From assembly GCA_050084985.1 (NCBI GenBank), contig JBITNC010000001.1, forward strand, positions 119,288,001 through 119,352,000: a stretch of DNA of 64,000 nucleotides. Reading direction: 5' to 3'. Positions 48,116 to 59,439 of this stretch are shown here, one piece after another (positions within the stretch are counted from its first letter, which is position 1; every line of letters starts with the position of its first letter). A program made the translations under genes and the position numbers. The DNA is from Nageia nagi. Its lineage: Eukaryota > Pinophyta. The notes under the pieces were generated by a model. The model was not told the origin of the DNA and ran no database searches. It saw only the letters and a list, made by a program, of their open reading frames with translations.

Positions 48116-49560
48116 GAAGATGTCCACCTTAAGTGGACCCATCTTTATGCACTTACCCATATATGTTGATGCTGTGGTTAGTGTTTCTTACCTTGATCCT
48201 ATTCCCATAGAATATGAAGAGACCATTCTCACAATCAAAAATATTGGTAAGCATTCCCATGATTTTGTTATTGAGGATTCCTTTGAGCACCATTATTTTT
48301 CTACTAGTTGTATTAATGCATGTGAATGGTACCAAGATGTTTTCAATTATCTTAAAGATGGTGTTATCCCTATTACCTTTAATCATAATGATAGGATTAG
48401 ATGTAAAAAAACTAACAACTAAGTATATCATCTTGGCTGATTTATTGTATAAAAGGTCTTTTGATGGTGCTCTTCTTAGATGCTTAACAAGACATAATGT
48501 AGATATGGCCCTTCATCAAGATCATGATGGTGAAAGTGGTGAACACTTTAGTGCTAAATTTATTGATCAAAAATTGCTTAGACTAGGTTATTATTGGCCT
48601 ACTATGCTTGAAAATTGTGAATTACATATAAAAAAGTGTGAACAATGTCAAAAGAATGCTAGTCTTCAACCTTCTTCTTATCACACTTTGCATTATATTG
48701 TATATCCTTGGCCTTTTTTTTATTTGGGAACTTGATTATATTGGTAAAATTAACTTTGTTTCAAGAGAAAGACACAAGTTTATCATTACAACTACATATT
48801 ATTTCACAAAATGGGTAGAGGCTATACCCATGAAATCTACAAAAGTAGGTAAGATTATTGAGTTTATGATCTGTAGATATGTTGTTACTTCTAAATTATT
48901 TATGGATAATGGTACTAGATTTAAAGGTAATGAAGTTAAAGAATTTTGTGCTAAATATCATTTTGAACAAAATTTCTCTACCCTATATTACCCCCAAGGT
49001 AATGGTCAAGTTGAAGCTTCTAACAAGGTCATCAAGAGTATTTTATCCAAAATTATTACTAAACATAGTAAGGATTGCTATGAAAAAATCCTTTATTATT
49101 TGTAAGCCTATAGAATAAGAATAAGAAATTTAGTAGGGGAAACCCATTTTTACCTAATTTATGGTGATGAATCCATAGTTCTCCTTGAGCTAGAGATCAC
49201 ATCTCTTCATGTGTCACTAGATGGTCTCATTCCTAATAAAGATAAAAGGAAAGCTAGAATAGAAAAAATAGAGGTCCTAGTTGAAAAATGATTTAATGCT
49301 CTAAAACACCTTCATATCTACCATTATAGAATCCAAATATCATATAGCAAAAATATCAGACCTAAACAATTCAAAGTTGGTGACCTAGTCTTAAAAGAAA
49401 ACCTTGCCAACATTAAAGCACTAGAAAATGAAAAGAATGGTAAGTTCAAAACTAATTGGATAGGTCCTTACATTATCATTACAAATTATGGAAAAGGTAT
49501 GTATAAATTGTGAACAACTTATGGTAAATAAGAACATAATACAATCAATATTATGCATCT
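48116..49560 (+). pseudogene. E1 integrase
   Basis: The best-kept E1 domain. After the end of the RNase H frame (MSTLSGPIFMHLPIYVD), the zinc-binding region reads HQDHDGESGEHF and KKCEQCQ (48,500-48,655). A frameshift follows, then the core: ELDYIGKI (first Asp, about 48,732), YYFTKWVEAIPMKSTKVG, FMDNGTRF (second Asp, about 48,900) and YYPQGNGQVEASN (Glu, about 48,985-49,020). All three catalytic residues D-D-E remain. A C-terminal GKFKTNWIGPY (GPF/Y-type) is at about 49,440-49,470. Two long frames (173 and 155 codons) overlap across the frameshift. Confidence 0.9.
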
Positions 49561-50437
49561 AAATAATTTTTATATGTGATCTTTTCATAAAATTTTGCAT
49601 ATCTTTATTGTTTCATGCTAACATTCTAAGAAAATGAACTCATAACTTGGCAATGTCATTGCATTCCTAGCAATGCCATTGGAATCTATTTATTAAATAA
49701 GTTAGAAAAATCAATTATCTCTTCCATAACATAGTAAATTAGTGAAAAAGATAGTTCATTCATTTACTTTCATATTATTCTTGTTAAACAAGTTGCTTAT
49801 CAATAATGCTTATCAAAACATGTTAATATGATATTTCATTTTTTATTTATACCATTGGCCTCATTTGTAAGTGAGGATCACTCTTATCATAAAATCCATG
49901 GAAATATGATGGCTTGAGGTAACCAAGATTATCAATCTTATCATTTGATGTCTTTGTAAGAAAGGGTCAAGCTTACCATTTGGTACCTTTATAAGAAAGG
50001 TCCATTCCTATCAAAATCCATGGCAACATGGTGGCTTGGAAAATCAAGCTCATTAATTTAAATTGTTTATCATATTCATAAAAATCTTAGCAGGTAATTC
50101 ACCAAGGACAAGTTTGCTTTTTTATCACTTATCATACTTTCCATATCATATTATTGAAATATTTATATTTCATATATATATTATGCAAAAATATTTCTTA
50201 TCTAAGCTCTTTTCATGTAACTTTTTCTTTACCTTGGATTCATCCTATGAGGAAAAGTCCATCATATCGTAACTAATTCAAAGAGGGGGTATAACATAAG
50301 CAAAATCTAGGCATCTAAATTCACCATCATATCACAACTTTAGGGAGTATTTACTTGCTTATCTTGTTATACTTTGAATTCATGTTTTTATTTCCTTTTG
50401 TCTCAAAAGAATCAAAACATATTCAACATGGGGCATC
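49561..50437 (+). other. E1 3' untranslated region with short repeats and PPT
   Basis: No coding region. 49,868-50,040 carries two copies of a unit containing AAAATCCATGG.AA.ATG.TGG and CTTATCATTTG-type phrases about 115 bp apart. GGGGCATC directly precedes the 3' LTR and is a likely decayed polypurine tract. Confidence 0.55.
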
Positions 50438-51156
50438 TATTAAGACCTAAAAATGAATTTTGATTTAATTAAAATACCTTTTTAGATATTTGAAATAATT
50501 TATTTATTTTATTAAATATATGTTCTTTTCCATGTGCACTCTCATCTACCTTTATGTTTTATGGTAATAGGTCATCACTACATCACAATAAACCTAAGGA
50601 GGAGCCTTAGCACTAGACCTATTACCTATGAAGGTGCAAGAGTTATGCATGATCAAAGATATGATATGACATATCATAATCCAAAATCCTTGATAGGTGA
50701 AAATATACTTGTGTTAGTCTTAACCAGTGTTTCTAAATTCTACCTATCATCTTTGGATTTTGTTATACTTTGAGCTCTGTATTCCTATGATTTTTCTTCC
50801 ATTCACAATCAAGATTCAACACATTGAAGGTGGTATGATGATATCAAGCTTAAAGGTGAGGCATTCTAGAAAGATAGCTAAGTGCTATCATTAGGATTTT
50901 GGTATCATCACTAGGCTAGATTGGTGGCTCTGTATTCTTGAGAAGCTCATCATTCATCCTCACTCGATTGAATTTTGTATCCATTCATCATCATAGGTAA
51001 AGTACAATTTTGTATCTTCTATTAATCCAATTTTGATAAGTCAAGGACAAGTACATCATTATCATATTTCATGTTATCAATTTCTTATTATTTAGTTAAT
51101 TGAAGAATTTAATTATTATATAAATAACTATGATAATTATTATTTTAGTTATAACA
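50438..51156 (+). mobile_element. E1 3' LTR
   Basis: 719 bp; begins TATTAAGACCTAAAAATG (TG to TA change) and ends TATAACA, matching 12,199-12,897. The target duplication CCTAT follows at 51,157-51,161. Confidence 0.92.
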
Positions 51157-51161
51157 CCTAT

Positions 51162-51963
51162 GTTGTGTGTTCACTCATTTATCCTTCTAGATCCTAGCAT
51201 GGATGCTCACATTAGCATTGACACTAACCTTAACATGGATGGTAAGCCTCACTTAAACATAGTAGTTTCAATTCCTCTAGTTGTCTCCATGCTCAATGTA
51301 GAATTAGGTATTTAGCAAGAGATTATTAGTCTAATACACAATGTAAGTGAGAACATTACTCATCCTACTACATTGGAATATTTTCTTCATCAAGTAGCTC
51401 AAGTTGATAACCTAATCCCCTTAAACATTATTGATGGTATAGCTACACAAGATGAATAAAATAAATAGGATAAATAGTTTCAAAAATTTTATGAGGAAAT
51501 AAACATATTCATTTAAGATGAGGTGATAAAGAAGATCTTGCAAAGTATGAAGAGATCAATAAAATTCTTGAATAGATTGATATGCCATATCCAAATTAGT
51601 AAGAAGAAGATAAAAAGATAAAATTTGAATTTCTTCATTCAGTAGAATAGCTTATCATTACAAAAATGAGTATAGCAGTGAAAATATTATATTTTAATTC
51701 ATTTCTTCACAAGGTTCAAAGTGATTACAAGAACAAAATAGAACTATGTCAACCTAATAACAAGCAACCAGTACAAGTCCCTATCATAGATAAATGAATA
51801 TATTAAGATGAATATGTTGATAGACTACTTGCTCAAGCTATGCAATCCATTATTGGTTGGGCTCAAGAAGAAAATGATATCAAATATGCATAATTACTAA
51901 AGTGTAACAAAGAGCACATGATATTAATGCCTCATAATAACATAAAGTGGTTTATTCTAATAG
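51162..51963 (+). pseudogene. E0 gag, second segment
   Basis: E0 gag resumes after E1. It reads LCVHSFILLDPSMDAHISID (51,148-51,210) and LEYFLHQVAQVDNLIPLNII, with stops mostly at presumed Gln. It runs into M1 at 51,968. Amino-acid style continues from 11,650-12,193. Confidence 0.5.
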
Positions 51964-51968
51964 CTTTG

Positions 51969-53286
51969 TGTAGACACCTAAAAATGAATTATTATTTACT
52001 AAATAATTCATTTTAGAGTCTCAATGATGTATTATGTAAAAAGGGGTTAAAAATACCCAAAGCTATGTAATTCATGTAATGGACCATTATATCATGACCT
52101 AGGGGTCAAATCTTATAATAGAAGTGTTGCTATATAAAGAAATAAAAGGAAACACAATCTCTAGAGGATAGAGGATGAAGGGAGGATGTACAAATAAAAT
52201 ATGCAATATCATATTCATCTGAATAAAGGTGTTCTATAATGCCAACTATTTTTGAGTTGATATACCCTTCATCTTGTCTCATGCATTTCAATTTTTGCTC
52301 ATAGATGTGTGCATTTTAGGTTGTTAATGGCATTCATTGTGCATGAATGTTATTATGTTTGAAATTGGATCTCTAATACTCTTCATCTATTTTTGTATGT
52401 TTCAATTCATGTGCATAATTCTACCAATTCCACATCGCTAATGGCATGTATTTCCTATAAATTGATGGTGCAGTAATTTGACTACCTAGAGCTCACTAAC
52501 AATCAAAACATAGGTATGTGCCTTGGTTGCACCATTCAAGGACCTTTCCTAGGGTATCCAAGTCAAAAGGGATAGCAAGGGACACTCATCATCATCATCA
52601 TTATCATCATCAACAACAATAAGGGATAGTATAATAAAAAGTTCAAAGTTCTCAAAAACATTTCTTCTACACTTCTTCTTTGGATATGTAATTTCATTGC
52701 TTCAATCACACCTCCAAAGAGATGAAATTTAGACACCTAAAAATGAATTATTATTTATTAAATAATTCATTTTAAAGCCTCAATAATTTATAATGTAAAA
52801 AAGGGTTAAAAATATCCAAAGCTATGTAATTCATGTAATGGACCATTATATCATGACCTAGGGGTCAAATCTTGTAATAGAAGTGTTATTATATAAAGAA
52901 ATCAAAGGAAACATAATCTCTGAAGGATAGAGGATGGAGGGATGATGAGTGAATAAAATATGTAGTATCATATTCATCTAAATAAATGTGTTCTATAACA
53001 CCACCTATTTTTGAGTTTATATACCCTTCATCTTATCTCATGAATTTCAATTTTTGCTCATGGATGTGTGCATTTTAGGCTATTAGCGATGTTTGTTATG
53101 CATGAATGTTATTGTGTTTGAATTTGGATCTATAATACTCTTCTTTTGCTTCTATATATTTCAATTCATGTGTGTAATTCTACTAATTCCACATTGCTAA
53201 TGGTGTCTATTTCCTATAAATTGATGGTGTAGTAATTTAACTACCTAAAGCTCACTAATGATCAGAAGATAGGCATGTGACACTCA
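51969..53286 (+). mobile_element. M1, miniature LTR retrotransposon (TRIM-like)
   Basis: Two direct repeats, 51,969-52,588 and 52,728-53,286, both start T(G/T)TAGACACCTAAAAATG and are about 90% alike. They flank only about 140 bp of noncoding DNA. Near-matching target duplications CTTTG (51,964-51,968) and TTTTG (53,287-53,291) frame the unit, a C to T change apart. A purine run (CCAAAGAGATGAAA) precedes the second repeat as a PPT would. The first repeat carries 61 extra bases (about 52,521-52,581). With no coding capacity it is non-autonomous, likely mobilised by a related Tat element. Confidence 0.75.
52585..52612. repeat. (CAT)n microsatellite
   Basis: Nine imperfect CAT units at the junction between the first M1 repeat and its internal part. 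Confidence 0.85.
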
Positions 53287-53291
53287 TTTTG

Positions 53292-54480
53292 TATTTACTT
53301 AGAACTCTCTACTCATTTATGAGGTTGAAACATCAGTTAAAGATCAAATATGGATTGTATATCCTTAAAAAATATTATATATTATAAATCATATTAATGA
53401 ATTATTTATTTGATTCATTATTTATGGTCTAAACTTTACATAATATCATCCATGATAGAAATGATAAAACTAGAGCTCTTGAAATATTCAATCCTAGATT
53501 GTAATTACTAACATTCGAAAAAGGATAAAATTCAAAACAATAATTGGAAAATACAAGGGAAAATATTTAAGCAATTATAACAATACCAAATTCAAAAATA
53601 GCATTACCAATGATACCTACAAAATGATTTAGCAAGTTACAACATGCTAGCATTGATAGTTTAATTGATGATTACTAGATTTACATTACAAAAAAGGTTA
53701 CATTTAGCAATTTGATTACTTTAAAGCAAAAACAAGGGTACTCCATTGAGTCATTTATTAGATTTTAGACTAAAAATGCTAATTAAGTTCATGAAGATGA
53801 TAATATGAAAATTTAAACCTTCATTGAGGCTCTTCAATCAAAATATACAATAGAAAAAGGAAGGTTTCACATCAAATATGGACAATGGAAACCAATAAAA
53901 AAAAAATTCACCTTCATAACCTCAACATTAGTACAAAAAGGAACAATAAAAAGAGTCACCAATCATGCCAAAGTGGAATCAATACAATAATAAGTAGTAG
54001 TAGCAAATGAAATTAGAGAGATTGACAAAGATGAGAAACCAATTTACATATAATGTCAAAAAATTTCTTTATAAAAATTTACACCTATACATGATGATAT
54101 TGATGAAATCACAAAGGCCTTAATCAAAAGAAAATTGCTAGTTCCACCACCTAAGTCTATAGTTCAACCATCCTTTGTAGTAGGGGTTCCAAGTAAGTGT
54201 AAGTTATATGAGTTATATAAATATCATCAATAGTGAGGACATGTGACAAAGTATTATGTATCACTAATCAACAAGTTTCAATATTTGATCAATCAAAAGA
54301 AGGTGTCTTTTTGAGAACCTAAAGTAGATGATCAACCAAAGCAATTATGAGAACCTTAGTATGAGAAGAATAATAATATGAGAATATTCAATAAGCCATT
54401 TTCTAATTTCATCGAATCAAAATCACTGAACACAAGCATCAATTTCATTGGTAATATCAATCTAACATGATGAAAAGTTG
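53292..54480 (+). pseudogene. E0 gag, third segment with zinc-knuckle relic
   Basis: After M1, gag continues: VTFSNLITLKQKQGYSIESF, then FIEALQSKYTIEKGRF (53,700-53,860), the 'L...KQ..GES...F..RFRT' zone of Tat gags. Near 54,190-54,310 LYELYKYHQ.GHVTKYYVSL and FQYLINQKKV match the 'CKYH...GH.T..C..LK..IQ.LI' nucleocapsid segment with Cys replaced by Tyr (TGT to TAT). No protease or RT follows before the antisense PMD gene. Confidence 0.62.
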
Positions 54481-55528
54481 TACATTATTTTAATTGCTCT
54501 TATCATTTACTTTGATATACACTAGAATAAGAGGTAAATTTATTTTTCTTTTATGATCATACATCCCTTACAACTCCACATCCATGCTAGGATGTAATAC
54601 CTTTATCTGTTACCTCAACCATACCAAGGGCATCTATACATCACTAACCAATAATCCCCCTATCCTTTTGTAACCAAGTGCTAATGTTGATCTTAGTGTG
54701 TGCACTAGTATTAATTAACAATCTATATAAATTGTTAATGCCTTGAGGTCATCCATAATACCTTAGTAATCACCTCCAATACCTTGAAGTGTTTCTTTAC
54801 CATTTATCAAGAAAAACTCTCCAATAGGTACCTATTTATAACTTTTAACCTCATGTACAACTAACATGTTTTCCTACTAGCCATAGTTTATTTCTACCTA
54901 AACCTTTAGGGGAGGTCAAATTAGCAATAAAGGGATCATAACCAAAATCATTTCCTATCTATCAAGACATTTCCTACATTGAGTTCCTTATTAATCTTTT
55001 AACATAGTTGATGCTTTCCTATTACCTATCATCCATTGTAATATTTTAAACATTATATCACTTTACAATTTCATCTTAAATTCATTTACATCATTAAGGT
55101 GTATTTTTTTCCTTATTCTCACATTAACGTAGTCATATCAATACCTAGTTTTCAGGTAGCCAAATCATTAAATTATGATCCTACCCATAGCCATAACACA
55201 TTAAATCAAAACTAGAACCTATCATTCCTCAAAAACACCAGCATCATGCTAGGATCCTTCTACTTTTTTATATATAATTAAATCCCTTAATGCCATCATT
55301 GATTAATTTCACCTCTAAATTATCCATACTAATATATAATTAAACATTTAACATACATTATTTTAATACTTAATAACTTAAAATAACATAATACCTTAAA
55401 AATAAATTTACATAATCATTAATTCCATATTTAAGCATACATTACAATATATCTCAAATATATATTAATAAAAAATTTGATACATTATCTTTAAAATGAC
55501 CAATACATGAGCCAACTAGCTCAATAAA
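54481..55528. other. spacer, no supported gene
   Basis: A+T-rich and conspicuously poor in G on the plus strand. I see no coding region with motifs and no LTR. Where an autonomous E0 would have protease and RT, none is visible. Confidence 0.5.
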
Positions 55529-57470
55529 TCAATTACCTACACTCACACCACTTGTTCTACCATGATGGCTCATATCACATCCAAAACTCTTTGTCCTAGA
55601 GGTAGTCCTACTTAAACTAGGCATCTTTAGCCCAAGTTGCTCGTCCAATGCCATAAATTGTGTTTGAAGATATGCTTTCTTATTGATAAGATTTACAAAC
55701 TTTGTGGTGTGCTCCAATACATGGTCCATTATGCCTAGGTATTCCTTTTCATTTGAAGCCTCATGCATTTTCCATAATGTTTCCATGGTTTTATCCAAGG
55801 ATACTAGCCTAACCTTTAACCCATCAATCTCCCCATCCTTGGTATCCACCTTGTCCTTTAGTCTTGCTAGCTCCTCCTCAGTATGTTATCTTGCAACCTT
55901 ATTTGAGTCTATATACAACCTTATTTGATGTACAAAATCAAAAAAATGAATATATGTTAGTCACATATTATTTTTTTAAAGTAATAACTTAAAAGTAAAA
56001 AGAGTAGCATACTTACTTAATTCATTCTCAAGTATTGTCGAGTGTCTATAATAGGTATACCAATGGATGCATCCCATCCACCTTACTCCTCCAACTAAGG
56101 TGCATCCTTCATGAGCATATCTTATTTCTCTTCTTCCTCATCTTCACCTTCCTCCTCCTATTTATATGCTTATCCCTCAACCACCTTTGCTAACTACTCC
56201 AAACCATATAAATGAAGGGGATCTTGTCTTGGTCCAACCCACCATGTCAATTACTCCTAGTCAAATTAAGGTCCATCCAATGCCTCAAATTTCTCATCAT
56301 TGATATTGATTCTTGATCCATGGTATTGGGGAGGATGCCACTCTTTCTCTCATTTTGGTATCATCTGCAATATATTACAATCATATGCCATATACCTTCT
56401 TGTCCTCACTACAAATTTGCATTTAGGTATAATGTCTTACTTATAACCAAATTATCATTTTACCTTGTCTATCCTATAGTGCTCAATACATATCTTCCTC
56501 ACTTTCAAATAACAAGGAGTTTATTTCCAATATAAATCACCCCTATCTCATTTGGTCACTATGGAAAACTCATGTAGGGTTTATAGATGACATCTTTTGT
56601 AAAACCAAAATAATATGTTAGAATCCTTCAAAATCAAGTTAACCCAAATCAAAACTAAACTTGTGTGGTATATTACTTACCATCTATCAAACCATCTATC
56701 ATCTTGTAGTATGCCTACATGATCTTATGAATCCATGTGATCTTTCCTGATCTAGCCTACCTATACCATATAGGATGTTTGGTAGATATGTTATGAACTA
56801 GAAGTTCTCTTGGCTAAATCACTATGATGTGTTTATAAGCCCAACACTAAAGCATGAATGAGTGTGCCACCCTATTACCACTCTTTTGTACCATAAAAAA
56901 ATTATAAAAATCATGATATATTTAGGAAATGATATATGGAGTTCATGCATACCATATACCTTAAGTTATGTGGAACAACACATGCACCAATCCAAGTGGG
57001 AACACCTCATGGTTCTTGTTAGGATAAATAATGCTATTAATACAAGCAACCATATTCAACTGTACCTTTCAAAACCTCTTCATCTTACCTTTGAAGGTAC
57101 AATGAAGGTAGGCACCCTTCTTTGCCTCATGGTACTCCTCCAATCTTGTCAACCACTTTGTAGTACCCATGCATTTTTCATCAATCATACTCTCCACAAA
57201 ATAGATGGGGCATCCTTTTACATGCACTCGTAGAATCTTATGAATGTCCTTTGGTATGATGGTAATCTCTCTTGTAGGAAAATGGAAGGTATTCGTCCTC
57301 TCTAACCACCTTTCCATAAGGGTTGTGAGCAACTCTTTATCTAGCCATACATAAGGAGCATGAAGTTGTAACCCATATCCACATATCATAACATGTTGAG
57401 CTCATCATCAATTAGCTTGTCCTACCACACCATATACTTCTTCTAGATCTGGGACATAAGCTTGAGCTCC
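55529..57470 (-). pseudogene. second PMD gene relic, with intron
   Basis: Minus-strand gene. The first exon holds a clear PMD block (57,389-57,069): APYVWLDKELLTTLMERW, TFHFPTREITIIPKDIH, ILRVHVKG, matching the 'ERW..ET.TFH...GE.T..L.DV..IL...V.G' domain signature. Frames then shift and continue with VVPHNLRY (56,960) and an acidic region (EEEGEDEEE, about 56,140). A GT-AG intron is predicted at 55,920-56,016 (GTAAGT donor). The last exon is an open 106 codons plus upstream (ELARLKDKVDTKDGEIDGLK...), heptad-rich, likely coiled coil. It resembles the antisense PMD gene of E2 in architecture. It may belong to E0 as an antisense extra gene, or be an independent insertion. Confidence 0.7.
55920..56016 (-). 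other. predicted intron in PMD gene
   Basis: 97 bp on the minus strand from GTAAGTATGC to ...CAAATAAG, T-rich before the acceptor. The sequence CAACCTTATTTGA occurs twice near the acceptor (55,894 and 55,916), giving two possible 3' splice sites. Confidence 0.5.
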
Positions 57471-58688
57471 ATCAAGAATTAATAACATTATAATCATAAA
57501 AGATAAATATATGTATCAATTTATCTTGTAAATTAATTCAAATCATAAAGAAATTTTTTTATTTTATTATTATAAAGACACATTAACAATAACCACAACT
57601 AGAAACACATTTCCCTTGCCCAACAACTATTGTTTCAAACTAGTGTTAGTGCTCATGCCAACGCCTATGCTAGCCCTTCTATGGCCATTTTTTTAAAAAC
57701 TTTAGGGAAAAATATCTCTATCCACACTATTGTATAAAATTGTATTTTGATATCTAAAAACTAACACTAACTACAAATCATGGAATCCCTAGTATTAAAA
57801 CCCTTTCCATAGGGTATTTAACTAATTTTTCCTTTCTTTATCTTAATTTACCAAATTAAGTTCAAAATTACAAAACAAAGGTCCAAGAAAATTACCACAT
57901 GAGTAGAAACCTAATTATTCTAGAGCAATTATGCCTAATGGTTATCTTACTCAATAATCTTCATCCTGCAAATAAATATTAGGTTAGAATTCTTGCTACA
58001 TTAATCAAAATCAACCTAAAATAATTATATATACATAAAAATGCTTACCTCATAATCCAAACCTCTTGAATCACTCAAAGTTTCTCCACTATAACCACAC
58101 TTGTTCTCTTGTACTATATCTTAAATTCTAAATAATTAATATGAAAATAAAACCCAATTTGGCCTATTTAAAATCAAAATTAGGATACATTCTATGAGGA
58201 AGTCAATAAATGATAGCCATCTTGCATAATCATGCTTTTCAAAATATAATATTTACTCATATCTTTGAATTCAAATTTTTACCCCAAAATTGAGATATAT
58301 AATTCATTATGGCCCTTGCATCTATGTTGGCATTAGTGTCCACACTGGTCACCAACATCTACACTATTGATCCTAAACATTTACCTCCTTACCTTGCATA
58401 CATTGGCTCCTATAGTTGAATATGGTATAAAAAATACTATAGGACTAACATGGATTAGAGAATGATGTTCTTTATAGGAATGAACACATATCCAATTAAA
58501 TAATGATGAATTCCCACATGTTTGTTCTTGGGTTTGACCCATTCCACATAATATTCAACAATCCATCAGTCTTTATCAAGTATGAAAACATTATTTTCAT
58601 ATTCATAAATCATGTTACATGATGCAATTGTAATAGCACCAGAATACATTTCTATTTTGCTAGTGCCAACACTAAAGTGAGCATAAAT
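57471..58688. other. spacer, no supported gene
   Basis: A+T-rich DNA with no coding or repeat structure I can defend. Short phrases such as CAACACTA / GCCAACAC recur near 57,650, 58,340 and 58,670 but are not clearly ordered. Confidence 0.45.
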
Positions 58689-59409
58689 GTTGGGATACAA
58701 AGCCATAAATTAGGTCTAATCAACATAAATTAGCATAGTGGATAAGATACAAGATGTATTTTTATCCTTATCTATACTTTGCATTCAATAACATGCATGA
58801 TTGGGAAACAAATCAATCATCTTGGAGTCACCTTTGCTAGTTGGGTTTTAACTAACCATCACCTTTAAATCATAATTAAGAATGGGGCATGTACCTCATG
58901 ATGATGATAATATATCATGTATACATCTAAGAATGGAACATGTACCTCACAATGATGCATGGCATATCTCTTAGAGTCACCTTTGTTGGTTGGGTCTCAA
59001 ATAACCTCCATATTTGAGTCACATCCTTCATTGGTTGGGTCTAAACTAACTATAACCATGCTAGTCCTTTATTATTCATATGTTGCATCTAGAAATGGGG
59101 TGTGTGCCTCATGATGATGTTAACATATATGGTTTTGATTATATATGTTCCATATAGGAATGGGTATGTAGCCCATGATGATGTATACAAACCTTTCTCA
59201 TGACTTTGTATGTATGCATCTAAGAATAAAATATTAAGTATTTTTGCATTTGGTGTTTGTAAGATGATGTGTTCATATTATATTAATTTCATCCTTACTC
59301 CATTACTTATGTTGTAATTATTTTATGATTAGGTTTAAAAATTTTGATTTGTTAATTTGTATTTGGTGAAATGTTTAATAGAATAGCTTACATAGTTTTA
59401 CAGATCACA
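58689..59409 (+). mobile_element. E4 5' LTR candidate
   Basis: TGTTGGGATACAAAGCC at 58,689 is a plausible LTR start; the end is set by the PBS that follows at 59,410. No second copy is visible in the window, so the left boundary is uncertain. It contains tandem repeats (listed separately). Confidence 0.4.
58815..59190 (+). repeat. tandem repeats inside E4 LTR
   Basis: Alternating units: one like GAGTCACCTTTGYTRGTTGG(GTYTNAACTAACC) at about 58,825, 58,974 and 59,017; another like AAGAATGGGGCATGTACCTC(ATGATGATG) at about 58,880, 58,930, 59,090 and 59,155. They form a composite repeat of about 120-150 bp that may represent duplicated LTR promoter elements. Confidence 0.65.
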
Positions 59410-59424
59410 TGGTATCAAACAAAG
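59410..59424 (+). other. E4 primer-binding site
   Basis: TGGTATCAAACAAAG; the first eight bases match the initiator-Met tRNA PBS (TGGTATCA) common in plant LTR elements. Confidence 0.65.
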
Positions 59425-59439
59425 TGTTGACAATTCAAA

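Larger units (their letters stand above)
12199..51156 (+). mobile_element. E1, Tat-type Ty3/gypsy LTR retrotransposon, with nested insertions
   Basis: Paired LTRs at 12,199-12,897 and 50,438-51,156 bound the element. The 5-bp target duplication CCTAT is present on both sides (12,194-12,198 and 51,157-51,161). The internal domain order is gag, protease, a G-patch-like linker, RT, RNase H, archaeal-type RNase H, integrase. That order, with two RNase H domains, is the Tat-lineage signature. Removing E2 (19,081 bp plus 5-bp duplication) and T1 (about 11.2 kb) leaves about 8.7 kb. Every domain has stops or frameshifts, so it is dead. LTRs differ by roughly 10-15% by eye. Confidence 0.9.

Noticed and set aside
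12199-51156. Endogenous pararetrovirus
   Set aside because: RT and RNase H alone could suggest one, but paired LTRs, 5-bp target duplications and integrase identify LTR retrotransposons.
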